Part shown: positions 42,362-50,994 of the stretch, in pieces | How the letters are laid out: every line of letters begins with the position of its first letter | Numbering within the stretch: the stretch's first letter is position 1 | From: Candidatus Nitronauta litoralis | GTDB taxonomy: Bacteria; Nitrospinota; Nitrospinia; Nitrospinales; Nitrospinaceae | NCBI GenBank assembly: GCA_015698285.1 | Contig: CP048685.1 | Coordinates: 3,348,001 to 3,412,000 of the forward strand | Reading direction: 5' to 3' | Length of the DNA stretch: 64,000 nucleotides | Notes under the pieces: generated by a model | The model's input: only the letters and a program-made list of their open reading frames with translations | What the model was told of the DNA's origin: nothing | Database searches by the model: none | Translations under genes and position numbers: made by a program

Positions 42362-43045
42362 ATGCCAAACAAAATATCGGTCATTATCCCCGCCTTTAAT
42401 GAAGAGCAATCCATTGGCCTCGTTCTCGATGCTCTTCCCAAAGAAATACTTCACCAAATACTGGTAGTTAATAATGCCTCCACAGATAACACCGTAGCCG
42501 TTGCCCAAATCCATGGGGCAAAGGTAGTGCATGAACCACGAAGAGGTTACGGAAGTGCCTGCCTTGCTGGAATGGCACATTTGGATGAGCCAGATATTGT
42601 GGTCTTCCTGGATGGAGATTTCAGTGATTATCCGGAAGAAATTCTTTCCCTTTTAAAACCCATTGAAGAGGAAAAAGCGGATTTTGTTCTTGGCAGCCGG
42701 ATGATTCTGGCTGAGTCCAGAAAAGCCCTCCTTCCCCAAGCCCGCTATGGAAACTGGCTGGCCGTTTTCTTGATCCGGTTGTTTTTCGGAAAAAGCTATA
42801 CAGACCTGGGCCCATTCAGGGCCATTCGTTACAAATCTTTGAAGAAACTCAAGATGCAGGATACCAACTTCGGGTGGACTGTTGAAATGCAGATCAAGGC
42901 TGTTAAAGAAAATCTGTCTATCCTTGAAATCCCAGTCCGCTACCGCGACCGGGTAGGGGTATCGAAAATAACCGGGACGGTATCCGGAACCTTTAGGGCA
43001 GGAACAAAAATCATATACACCATAATTAAATATTTGCTAATCTAG
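42362..43045 (+). CDS. Family 2 glycosyltransferase (dolichyl-phosphate sugar synthase-like)
   Basis: 227 residues. GT-A fold with SVIIPAFNEEQSIGLVLDALP at the N-terminus, nucleotide-sugar aspartates in VVFLDGDFSDYPEE (DGD) and the GSRM motif, then LGPFRAIRYKSLKKL and GWTVEMQIKAV, typical of DPM1/DPG synthase-like enzymes. No transmembrane helix apart from a hydrophobic C-terminus (IIYTIIKYLLI) that may touch the membrane. Probably transfers a sugar to a lipid or phosphate carrier in envelope synthesis; the donor is unknown. It follows trpA closely but is unrelated in function. Confidence 0.88.
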   Translation: MPNKISVIIPAFNEEQSIGLVLDALPKEILHQILVVNNASTDNTVAVAQIHGAKVVHEPRRGYGSACLAGMAHLDEPDIVVFLDGDFSDYPEEILSLLKPIEEEKADFVLGSRMILAESRKALLPQARYGNWLAVFLIRLFFGKSYTDLGPFRAIRYKSLKKLKMQDTNFGWTVEMQIKAVKENLSILEIPVRYRDRVGVSKITGTVSGTFRAGTKIIYTIIKYLLI

Positions 43046-43075
43046 ATTGGTTGAAATTCAATCTGGAGAAAACCT

Positions 43076-43876
43076 GTGGCCGCCAAATGTTTTCGAAATA
43101 AAAAAATACTGCACATTCTCTCTATCTGTATGTTCTGGTTTTTAGTTTGCGAAGCGGCATTAGCAAAAGATATCACCACATTAATAAGTAGTCGTTTAAG
43201 TGCCGATGGAAAAAAACTGGACCTCAGTGGTGCCCGCATAGGGCCAAAAGGAGTCCAGGCTCTGGCCGATGACCAGCGACTGGCAAATGTGACGACCTTG
43301 CTCCTTCAAGGTAATCAAATCCAATACAAAGGAATGAAAATTCTCGCCAAGTCACCGCATGTCGCAAATCTGGAACATCTTGATCTCTTTGGGAATTTTC
43401 TTGGGGATAGAGGGATTCAGGCTCTTACCCAATCTTCCTATTTAAAAAATCTGGTCACCTTGAAGCTTTGGAAAAATGAAGTGGGGGAGGCCGGTGTCCG
43501 GTTATTGGCAGAATCGCCAAATTTTTCAAATTTAAAAACACTTTTGCTTAGCGACAACCTCATTACTCCAGAAGCCTTACAACACCTGGCCCAAACAAAG
43601 GGTTTTCAGAAATTAGAAATTCTAAGTCTTTTTCGAAATGAGATTGGCGATGAGGGGGCTATGATACTCGCTGACGCTCAGCATTTAAAAAACATTAATA
43701 AATTGTTTATCGGACAAAACAATATAGGTGACAAGGGGGCCATCGCTTTAATTAAATCTGACCGATTCCCCAATCTTCAGGTTTTGGATTTAAGCCAGAA
43801 TTCTCTGGGAGACGAAACTTTACGTGCTGTTTTTAAATATAATCCGGACGGAAAACGCAAGATTGTGACACGTTGA
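43076..43876 (+). CDS. Exported leucine-rich repeat protein
   Basis: 266 residues. An N-terminal signal peptide (about 1-30, ILHILSICMFWFLVCEAALA) precedes eight or so RNI-type repeats: GPKGVQALADDQRLANVTTL, YKGMKILAKSPHVANLEHL, DRGIQALTQSSYLKNLVTL and so on, closely similar in pattern to the cytoplasmic protein at 26115. It should fold as an extracytoplasmic horseshoe. Start is GTG at 43076, with GGAG at proper distance. A paralogous relationship to the cytoplasmic copy, with relocation, is likely. Ligand unknown. Confidence 0.88.
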   Translation: MAAKCFRNKKILHILSICMFWFLVCEAALAKDITTLISSRLSADGKKLDLSGARIGPKGVQALADDQRLANVTTLLLQGNQIQYKGMKILAKSPHVANLEHLDLFGNFLGDRGIQALTQSSYLKNLVTLKLWKNEVGEAGVRLLAESPNFSNLKTLLLSDNLITPEALQHLAQTKGFQKLEILSLFRNEIGDEGAMILADAQHLKNINKLFIGQNNIGDKGAIALIKSDRFPNLQVLDLSQNSLGDETLRAVFKYNPDGKRKIVTR

Positions 43877-43922
43877 CGCAGTTTCGGAAGGTAAAAAGCA
43901 AACGACTTCACCGCTCTTTCAA

Positions 43923-46088
43923 ATGAGAACTTTTAAAATGAACAAACTTCAAAACCAGGTTACCTGGTTCCTGGCATTTTTTCTGATTGGAAGCGGGGCA
44001 GTTTTACAAGCCAACGCCAAAACCTGGCCTTATCCGGAAATTGGCGATGGAAAGCCGGCAATAGATGTGCCCCTCACTCTGGTGGATGGAGTGACCGTTG
44101 ATAAATCTGGAAACATTTTTTTGTCACACAGATCCCAGAATCGTGTTCGAAAAGTGGGTCTGGATGGAAAAATAACAACCGTTGCTGGAAATGGTGCTGC
44201 AGGCTTTTCGGGAGATGGAGGACCGGCTCTCGACGCAGCCCTCAATTTCCCGGCTGGGCTTTGCATTGGCCCGGATGAAGATTTGTACATTGCAGATCGA
44301 AATAATCATCGCATTCGAAAAGTTGACAAGCACGGGATCATAACTACCGTAGCAGGAAATGGACTACCAGAATTTACCGGTGATGGATTAAAGGCTGTTG
44401 AAGCATCTCTTCATTTTCCATCCGATATCGCATGTCAAAATAATGGGGGGCTAATTTTTTCCGACCGATCCAACAGCCGGATCCGAAAAGTCGATACAAA
44501 TGGAATCATCACCACAATAGCTGGAATGGGGGAACCTGATTTCGGGGGGGATTATGGGATGGCCACTGAAGCCCTTCTAAAATACCCATTTGGAGTTGAA
44601 CTTGATGCTAAGGGAAACCTTTACATTGCGGACCGAGGGAACAATCGAATTCGAATGGTTCGGCCTGACAAAACCATCGTCACAATTGCTGGAGATGGGA
44701 ATCATTTTTTTTCAGGTGACTACGGCCCCGCTCCTCGGGCGAGTCTTGCTTATCCCACAGATGTAGTCAAAGATGAAGAAGGGAACCTGTACATAGCAGA
44801 TCGCAACAATAACCGAATTCGAAGAGTAGACCCCCTCGGCATTATCACAACCCTTATGGGAATCGGGGAGTATGAGTATAATGGCGACAACGAAGTCGCT
44901 TCGGAAACCTCTCTGCATTTGCCATTTGCTTTGGCGATGGCCCCAGGAAACCGCCTCATTGTGGTCGACAGATCACATTTCAGGGTACGGCAAGTAGATC
45001 TAAAAACCGGGGATATTAAAACAATCGCGGGTAATGGTAAAGCTTTGTTTAAAGGCGACGGGGGCCCAGGACTGGGTGCAAGCCTTCGGTCACCCACAGG
45101 TATCGTGGTCAAAGGGGATGGTAGCGTCATCTTTTCTGACAAACAAAGCCACAGGATTCGTCGCGTTGATCCAAATGGGTTTATTCATACCATTGCGGGA
45201 ACAGGGAAACAGGGGAATGAAGGAGATGGTGGACCCGCCGACCATGCTGCGTTATTTCTTCCAGGCGAAATGGCCCTTGATTCAAAAGAAAATCTATATG
45301 TGGTTTCACCGGTAGGAAGAGGCTCCCTGATCCGGAAAATAAGCCCCGACGGAATTATCACCACCTTTGCAGGTATGGGAGGCCATGGCAGCAAGGGAGA
45401 TGGTGGAAAAGCCATTGATGCAGCGTTTTCCATGCTAAAAGACATCACAATAGACTCAAATGGGAACATGTATCTGGTGGACTACTCCAACAGAAATATC
45501 AGAAAAATCACTCCGAATGGAATCATTTCGACCATTGCGCCAAACGCCATCAACAGCCTTCCAGACCATGAAGTCCACATCAATGGGATTGCTGTAGATA
45601 AAAAAGGGAATGTCTTTTTTTCTGATTCAGGAAGCAGTAAAATCCGTAAAATTTCGCCTGATGGGAAAATTTCCATTTTTGCTGGAAATGGAGATTTTGA
45701 AGACTCCGGTGACGGAGGACCTGCAATTGAAGCGGGGATCAGGTCTCCTGGTGGACTGAAGTTTGGACCGGAGGGTGACCTTTATATCATCGAAGAAACG
45801 TCCAATCGGATCCGAAAGATAGACAAAAAGGGAATTATCACAACGGTTGCCGGAAAGGGATTGCCCGGATACTCTGGAGATGGAAAATATGCCAGGGACG
45901 CATTGCTAAAAGCTCCGTATAGAATGGCTTTTGACAAGCAGGGAAACCTCTATTTTACTGACCGGGACAATAACAGGATCCGTAAAATTGATAAAAACGG
46001 GATCATCACCTCGATTGCGGGGAATGAAAACATTGGCTGGATGCAGGACGGTTTGGAGGTGCGGGTAACGGTCCACAATTTTCCTTGA
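43923..46088 (+). CDS. Exported NHL-repeat protein, about twelve repeats
   Basis: 721 residues. Signal peptide about 1-37 (WFLAFFLIGSGAVLQANA). Then about twelve NHL units of the pattern IITTVAGNG-x-x-G-F-x-GDGGPA ... NLYIADR-x-NRIRKVD-x-x-G. The N-terminus supplies the last three strands of a blade (VDGVTVDKSGNIFLSHRS) and the C-terminus the first strand (IITSIAGN), so the ring closes by mixing both ends. Twelve units fit two six-bladed propellers. One unit (near 45481-45660) lacks the GDGGPA segment. NHL propellers bind proteins or glycans outside the cell. The alternative ATG at 43938 would shorten the signal peptide by 5 residues. Confidence 0.9.
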   Translation: MRTFKMNKLQNQVTWFLAFFLIGSGAVLQANAKTWPYPEIGDGKPAIDVPLTLVDGVTVDKSGNIFLSHRSQNRVRKVGLDGKITTVAGNGAAGFSGDGGPALDAALNFPAGLCIGPDEDLYIADRNNHRIRKVDKHGIITTVAGNGLPEFTGDGLKAVEASLHFPSDIACQNNGGLIFSDRSNSRIRKVDTNGIITTIAGMGEPDFGGDYGMATEALLKYPFGVELDAKGNLYIADRGNNRIRMVRPDKTIVTIAGDGNHFFSGDYGPAPRASLAYPTDVVKDEEGNLYIADRNNNRIRRVDPLGIITTLMGIGEYEYNGDNEVASETSLHLPFALAMAPGNRLIVVDRSHFRVRQVDLKTGDIKTIAGNGKALFKGDGGPGLGASLRSPTGIVVKGDGSVIFSDKQSHRIRRVDPNGFIHTIAGTGKQGNEGDGGPADHAALFLPGEMALDSKENLYVVSPVGRGSLIRKISPDGIITTFAGMGGHGSKGDGGKAIDAAFSMLKDITIDSNGNMYLVDYSNRNIRKITPNGIISTIAPNAINSLPDHEVHINGIAVDKKGNVFFSDSGSSKIRKISPDGKISIFAGNGDFEDSGDGGPAIEAGIRSPGGLKFGPEGDLYIIEETSNRIRKIDKKGIITTVAGKGLPGYSGDGKYARDALLKAPYRMAFDKQGNLYFTDRDNNRIRKIDKNGIITSIAGNENIGWMQDGLEVRVTVHNFP

Positions 46089-46165
46089 GTTTATCGGGTA
46101 ATCCGTGCCCGAAGAATTTGTTCTCAATACCAGTTTCATTCATTCCCCATTTTTGGAAAAACTTA

Positions 46166-47482
46166 ATGCCTAGTAAATCTCTCGATGAAATTGCAGCAAG
46201 AGCTAAAGCAGCTTCTTTGACTCTGGCTGGTATCAGTACTGAAATCAAAAATCAGGCACTTTTGGCCATGGCTGATGCCTTGGAGGCCCATTCAACAGAA
46301 ATATTGGAGGCGAACAGCAAGGACCTCGAATATGCGAAAAAGGAAAACCTGCCAGGTCCACTTATTGCCCGCCTTGCTGTAAACGAAAATAAAATAACAG
46401 GCATGTCGGAAGGAATTCGGTCGGTAGCTTCCCTTCAAGACCCCGTTGGTGAGTGTCAAATGGCCATGGAACTGGATGAAGGATTGACTCTTACCAGAGT
46501 AACCTGTCCGTTGGGTGTGATTGGGGCTATTTTTGAGGCACGCCCTGATGCAGTTCCCCAGATATCCTCCCTGTGCCTCAAATCTGGAAACGCCGTAATC
46601 CTTAAAGGAGGCGCTGAGGCCCAGAACTCCAACCGCGTGATTGTTGAAAATCTGAGAAAAGCAGTGGGCACGATAGAGGGGGTTCCCGTAGATGCGATTC
46701 AATTGATCGAAACCCGTGAAGAAGTGGCGGAAATGTTAAAACAGGATGAATACATTAACCTCATTGTTCCTCGTGGCAGCAATGCCTTTGTCCGCCACGT
46801 TCAGGACAACACCCGGATTCCTGTTTTAGGCCATTCTGAGGGTCTATGCCACGTGTATATCGATTCAAAGGCAGATCCTGAAAAAGCACTGGCCATTGCT
46901 TTGGACTCCAAGCTGCAATATCCCGCAGCCTGTAACGCCATGGAAACCCTGTTGATCCATTCAAAGGTGCCACCAGAGTTGATACCTGAACTGGTGCATG
47001 CTTTTAAGGAAAAACAAGTCGATCTGGTTGGCTGTGTTCGGAGCTGTACGCTTGTCCCCGGTCTGGATCGTGCTGACGAATCTGAATGGGATACTGAGTA
47101 TAACGACCTTAAACTTGCCATCAAGTTGGTGGATTCCCTTGATGAGGCTATAGCTCATATCAATAAACACGGTTCAGGTCATACAGACACCATTGTGACG
47201 GAAAATCCAAAAGCCGCTGAACGGTTCATGAATGAAGTGGATTCCTCAAGTGTCATGTTGAACGCTTCAACCCGATTTGCAGATGGATTTCGTTTTGGTT
47301 TAGGAGCTGAAATAGGTATTAGCACCAACAAGACCCACGCACGGGGCCCGGTCGGCCTGGAAGGACTGGTAATTTACAAATATAAAGTGAAAGGGCAGGG
47401 CCAGACCGTCTCAGAATATTCGGATGCAAACGGAAAATCATTCACACATAAAGCATTGCCATTACCAACTAACAATGGGTAA
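46166..47482 (+). CDS. proA: Gamma-glutamyl phosphate reductase
   Basis: 438 residues from the ATG at 46166; the longer frame from a TTG at 46085 adds 27 unrelated residues and no Shine-Dalgarno, whereas GGAAAAA precedes the ATG. NADPH-dependent reduction of gamma-glutamyl phosphate to the semialdehyde in proline synthesis. The aldehyde-dehydrogenase-like Cys is in YPAACNAMETLLIH, with CPLGVIGAIFEARPDAVPQ, SGNAVILKGG, and VPRGSN. The C-terminal STNKTHARGPVGLEGL closes the fold. Its usual partner proB is not in the window. Confidence 0.94.
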   Translation: MPSKSLDEIAARAKAASLTLAGISTEIKNQALLAMADALEAHSTEILEANSKDLEYAKKENLPGPLIARLAVNENKITGMSEGIRSVASLQDPVGECQMAMELDEGLTLTRVTCPLGVIGAIFEARPDAVPQISSLCLKSGNAVILKGGAEAQNSNRVIVENLRKAVGTIEGVPVDAIQLIETREEVAEMLKQDEYINLIVPRGSNAFVRHVQDNTRIPVLGHSEGLCHVYIDSKADPEKALAIALDSKLQYPAACNAMETLLIHSKVPPELIPELVHAFKEKQVDLVGCVRSCTLVPGLDRADESEWDTEYNDLKLAIKLVDSLDEAIAHINKHGSGHTDTIVTENPKAAERFMNEVDSSSVMLNASTRFADGFRFGLGAEIGISTNKTHARGPVGLEGLVIYKYKVKGQGQTVSEYSDANGKSFTHKALPLPTNNG

Positions 47483-47484
47483 TC

Positions 47485-48393
47485 ATGGATTCCAAGAAGG
47501 AAGAACATGAAGATCAAGAAACACCTGTGGCCTCGGAGTCATTCTCTTCTGAACCTGGAATTCCTGCTGTCCAGCCCGTTTCCTCCCGCTTCGAATTAAC
47601 CCCCAAAACCTGGGGACTGTTCAGTATCCTCTTCTTTGCAACAGTTTGGACCACATGGGCTCAGGGTGGGCCCTGGTTCTCATTTTGTCTCTTGCTCATC
47701 CTCACCGCCCATGAATTTGGACATTATTTTGCCTGCGTAAAAAATAATGTAGACGCCAGCCTGCCTAATTTTATACCAGCACCCTCCATATTTCTGGCTG
47801 GAACTTTTGGCGCTTTTATAAATATTAAGGAACCCATTCCGAATCGTAAAGCTTTAATGGAAATTGGAGCATCAGGCCCCCTGGCCGGTTTTGTGGTGGC
47901 TCTTCCTGTTCTCTTGATAGGTGTTGCTTTGTCAGAAGTTCGACCTGCCGTCGGAATTGGAAGCGATCAATCGTTCGGGCATTCGATTCTTTCCATGGGA
48001 GTCACTCAATTATTAGTCGGGTCACCTTCCAGGGAAGGAATGATGTTGTGGATTCATCCAGCAGCTTTTGCAGGGTGGTTTGGTTTGTTTTTTACCGCAA
48101 TGAACCTTCTTCCGCTAGGACAACTTGATGGTGGGCATGTGATTTATTCAATGTATAAGAGGCAAAAGCATCTCCTGGTCGCCAGACTATCCTTTGGCGC
48201 TTTAATAGCGCTTGGATTCATTTGGGCAGGGTGGTGGATACTAGCGGCCATGGTTCTTCTCATGGGGCTTCAGCACCCTCCTATTACATATGATGATGAC
48301 CTGCTGGAGCCCGTCCATAAGTGGATGGGGTATTGCTGTATGGGGATATTTTTGCTTACATTCATTCCCGTTCCCCTTTCACTTATAAAGTAA
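47485..48393 (+). CDS. Site-2-protease-type M50 membrane metalloprotease
   Basis: 302 residues. A 40-residue acidic cytoplasmic N-terminus precedes about six membrane helices. Zinc ligands are in HEFGH (76-80) and LDGGH (214-218, in NLLPLGQLDGGHVIYSM), both hallmarks of M50B peptidases. GASGPLAGFVVALPV lies between them. No PDZ domain is present, so it is of the short plant EGY/archaeal type rather than RseP. Substrates are unknown; intramembrane cleavage of regulatory proteins is the family role. It begins 2 bases after proA. Confidence 0.92.
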   Translation: MDSKKEEHEDQETPVASESFSSEPGIPAVQPVSSRFELTPKTWGLFSILFFATVWTTWAQGGPWFSFCLLLILTAHEFGHYFACVKNNVDASLPNFIPAPSIFLAGTFGAFINIKEPIPNRKALMEIGASGPLAGFVVALPVLLIGVALSEVRPAVGIGSDQSFGHSILSMGVTQLLVGSPSREGMMLWIHPAAFAGWFGLFFTAMNLLPLGQLDGGHVIYSMYKRQKHLLVARLSFGALIALGFIWAGWWILAAMVLLMGLQHPPITYDDDLLEPVHKWMGYCCMGIFLLTFIPVPLSLIK

Positions 48394-48460
48394 AAATTTC
48401 ATAAATAAATCAACAGGTTATAAGATAAAAGTGAGAGCTTTTTCTAGGCAAATCCCCATT

Positions 48461-48480
48461 CCAATAATTATTGGTTTTTG
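48461..48480 (+). terminator. Weak AT-rich terminator after the M50 protease gene
   Basis: CCAATAATTATTGG is a perfect 14-base palindrome followed by TTTTTG. The hairpin has only five stable pairs, so termination may be partial. It lies 67 bases past the protease stop. Confidence 0.4.
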
Positions 48481-48579
48481 ATTATTGAATACAGGATATA
48501 AAAAGAGAAGCCCCTTTATTTATAAAGAGTTAGAAACAATAAAGTTGGCGGTATTAGGTTGAAATCATCTAGAATTGTA

Positions 48580-48608
48580 TTGACAGCCATAAGGCCATGT
48601 GCTAGATT
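48580..48608 (+). promoter_or_regulatory. Sigma-70-type promoter for the TolC-like gene
   Basis: A perfect TTGACA (48580-48585) is separated by 17 bases from TAGATT (48603-48608, four of six). This is the best consensus promoter I saw in the window. Transcription would start about 48615 and give a leader of roughly 85-155 bases, depending on the start codon of the TolC-like gene. Confidence 0.6.
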
Positions 48609-48640
48609 CGAGTCCTTAAAGTTTCTGGGTACTGGACAAT

Positions 48641-48696
48641 TGCCCAAAAAAAGGGCATTTTCCAAAAAAGAGTTGCCTAGGTAGTGAGAACTGCCT
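48641..48696 (+). other. Two hairpins in the leader of the TolC-like gene
   Basis: TGCCC-(A7)-GGGCA (48641-48657) is followed by TTTTCC. AGGTAGT-GAGA-ACTGCCT (48679-48696, one G-U pair) is followed by TTCTTGG. Both lie downstream of the promoter at 48580 and upstream of the start codon. They could act as an attenuator or as part of a small RNA. Confidence 0.4.
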
Positions 48697-48771
48697 TTCT
48701 TGGTTGCCATCAAGACCTCTTTTCGGATTGTTCAGTACCCTTTTTTCTTTCCTTTCGCCTGCCTCCTCTCG

Positions 48772-49617
48772 ATGTTAAACCGAAATATTACAAATAGTTT
48801 TTTAACAAGGTTTCGTTTTATTGTTCCTCATTTGAGGATCATTAGTCTTCTGTTTCTTCTGCTTCCCATTCAGATTGAATTTAGTTTTGCGGGGGGTCCG
48901 GACACTGTCAACCCCCTACCGTCGCTAAAGGAAGCCATTCAAACAGCGATCAAGTTGCATCCTGAAACTGACCAAAACCAGGTTGAGTACGAAGTCAGTA
49001 AATCCTACTTCACGCTTTTAGCAAAACGTGAGCAGCTTGGAATATCTGATGAGGTCAAGGGCCATTTTGAAACGGCAGTGACCAAGGCTGATGAACGGAT
49101 GGAATCTGATGATGGGGAGGTAACCCAGTCGGCAATTACAAAGTTAAAACTTGGACTCTCCGGAACCCAGAACGATATTTCCAATTTTAAAGCAGATATC
49201 CAAAAATCAAGACTTCAACTTGAATTCTGGACAGGAAAACCGATAGATGAAAATGGTGAAGTTACTGATGAGGGGCTAGTGGTCCTTAAATTTCCTCACC
49301 AGAATTTTGAAGCCTTCCAGAAATCGATCGATAAAACAAAAAAACCGGTTGGCAAGAAGCTTCTTGAAATTCAGGAGGCCTTTGTCGATGTCAACAATTC
49401 CCGGGAAAAACTGGAACTAGCCCGTAAAGTCCGCAAACTCACCAGGGCTTTATTGGTTACCGAAGTAGCAAACTATGATTTTGGAATTGGAGATGAAGGG
49501 GACCTGTTTGAAGCCTTAATAATCTACACGAAGGTTTTAGTTGGATATTATGGTTCGATATATCAGTTCAATTTATCTGTTTTGGATGTGAACAGGCTTT
49601 ACGACTCCATCCCATGA
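48772..49617 (+). CDS. TolC-like exported helical protein, short form
   Basis: 281 residues from the ATG at 48772; a TTG frame at 48700 adds 24 residues and neither start has a clear Shine-Dalgarno. An N-terminal signal peptide is visible (IISLLFLLLPIQIEFSFA). The rest is predicted long helices: VSKSYFTLLAKREQLGISDEV, QSAITKLKLGLSGTQNDISNF, and a final VLVGYYGSIYQFNLSVLDVNRLYD that resembles the closing helices of outer-membrane efflux proteins. Full TolC proteins are 400-500 residues with two repeats; this one has room for one. It may be a derived or truncated TolC homologue or a periplasmic coiled-coil protein. No efflux partner is nearby. Confidence 0.7.
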   Translation: MLNRNITNSFLTRFRFIVPHLRIISLLFLLLPIQIEFSFAGGPDTVNPLPSLKEAIQTAIKLHPETDQNQVEYEVSKSYFTLLAKREQLGISDEVKGHFETAVTKADERMESDDGEVTQSAITKLKLGLSGTQNDISNFKADIQKSRLQLEFWTGKPIDENGEVTDEGLVVLKFPHQNFEAFQKSIDKTKKPVGKKLLEIQEAFVDVNNSREKLELARKVRKLTRALLVTEVANYDFGIGDEGDLFEALIIYTKVLVGYYGSIYQFNLSVLDVNRLYDSIP

Positions 49618-49860
49618 GCTAAAAGATTCCGATGGTTGTTTAATCGAACTCCAGTTATTTTAACAGGGGTTTTTATAGTGATAAACTCTCCCTCAAAACA
49701 ACATTAATAGTTGGGAAATATTACAACCTGCGTTTAAGAGAATTGATTATTTCGTAGTTCCATATTATTTTGTGTTCAAGAGCTTTTTCTTAGACTCTGG
49801 TAGTTGAAGAATTAAATTAACTTTATAGCGTGTAGAGATTTTTTGATTCAGGAGGCTATT

Positions 49861-50988
49861 TTGTCAGGAGGATTGAGCCGGGAAGAGCAGTATTGGGTTG
49901 CCCTCAATATGGTGGCCGGCATCGGAAAAACCCTCTTTTACCGTTTGATCAACCATTTTCATTCTGCTGAGGACGTATTTAAGGCAAGCAATCGGGATTT
50001 ATTGCAGGTCGAAGGGGTTGGGAAGAAAACTGCAGAACAAATCAAAGATTTTGATTCGGTTTCTCGAATTGAACGTGAACAGGTATTACTGGACAGGCTC
50101 AATGCTGGTGTTTTGACCTTAAACAGTGCGAGGTATCCAAAACTTCTCAAAAACATCTATGATCCTCCACCGGTAATATATTATCAGGGGGCAGTTCCTG
50201 ACACTTTTCCGGTTTCTATAGCTGTTGTGGGAACCCGGTTAGCTTCAAGCTATGGGAAAATCGTGACCCAACGTCTTTGTTCCCAATTGGCTTCGTTGGG
50301 AATAACGCTTGTAAGCGGTATGGCTCGGGGCATTGATACCCTGGTTCACCGAACCGCACTGGACAATGGAGGCACTACAGTGGCAATATTCGGGTGTGGC
50401 CTGGACTACACGTATCCTCCTGAAAACAATAAGCTCCGTGAGGAAATTATAGGAACCGGATGCGTCCTTACCGAATTTCCTGTTTCAACGAGACCTGATC
50501 GTAATAATTTTCCTGCAAGAAATAGAGTGATATCCGGCATATCCCTGGGAACGCTGGTCATTGAGGCCGGTGAAAAAAGTGGCGCATTGATTACTGCAGA
50601 ATTTGCTTTGGAGCAGGGTCGTGAAGTTTTTGCCGTCCCTGGAAATATCACATCTGAGAAGTGCAGGGGGACCAACAATCTGATACGATGCGGGGCCAAA
50701 ATGGTGACAAGCATTGATTCCATACTGGAAGAATTGCCGGATCATGCCTTGGACACATTATCCGGAAAAAGGGGGGATTCAGGCATTTCCGCTGAATCCT
50801 TGAATGACCGGGAGCAGAAATTAATGTCTTTTATTGGCGAAAATGAAATTCAGATTGATGAACTCATTCTGAAGAGCGGGTTGTCTCCAGCCGAAGTTTC
50901 GGCTACTCTGGTGGAATTGGAGCTCAAAAACCTGGTGCGCCAAACAGAGGGTAAGAAGTTTATTAACAATCAAGTCGAAATTTCCTGA
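49861..50988 (+). CDS. dprA: DNA-processing protein DprA
   Basis: 375 residues from the TTG at 49861, which is preceded by a perfect AGGAGG five bases away; a TTG 18 bases upstream lacks one. DprA binds incoming single-stranded DNA and loads RecA during natural transformation. N-terminal helix-hairpin-helix region (LLQVEGVGKKTAEQIKDFD), then the Rossmann-like DprA fold with VAVVGTR-type motif (IAVVGTRLASSYG), GMARGIDTLVH, GLDYTYPPEN, FPARNRVISGIS and GSGALIT-type EKSGALITAEFALEQGREVFAVPG. A C-terminal winged helix (about 315-375) is present. It leads the dprA-topA-trmFO series, a common bacterial order. Confidence 0.93.
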   Translation: MSGGLSREEQYWVALNMVAGIGKTLFYRLINHFHSAEDVFKASNRDLLQVEGVGKKTAEQIKDFDSVSRIEREQVLLDRLNAGVLTLNSARYPKLLKNIYDPPPVIYYQGAVPDTFPVSIAVVGTRLASSYGKIVTQRLCSQLASLGITLVSGMARGIDTLVHRTALDNGGTTVAIFGCGLDYTYPPENNKLREEIIGTGCVLTEFPVSTRPDRNNFPARNRVISGISLGTLVIEAGEKSGALITAEFALEQGREVFAVPGNITSEKCRGTNNLIRCGAKMVTSIDSILEELPDHALDTLSGKRGDSGISAESLNDREQKLMSFIGENEIQIDELILKSGLSPAEVSATLVELELKNLVRQTEGKKFINNQVEIS

Positions 50989-50994
50989 GGTTGT

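Noticed and set aside
46000-46088. Truncation of the NHL protein
   Set aside because: The missing strands are supplied by the N-terminus, which starts mid-unit, so a closed ring does not need a longer C-terminus. Still to be tested by homologues.
46085-46165. Upstream TTG start for proA
   Set aside because: It adds 27 residues without homology or Shine-Dalgarno, overlapping the NHL gene; the ATG at 46166 fits the family.
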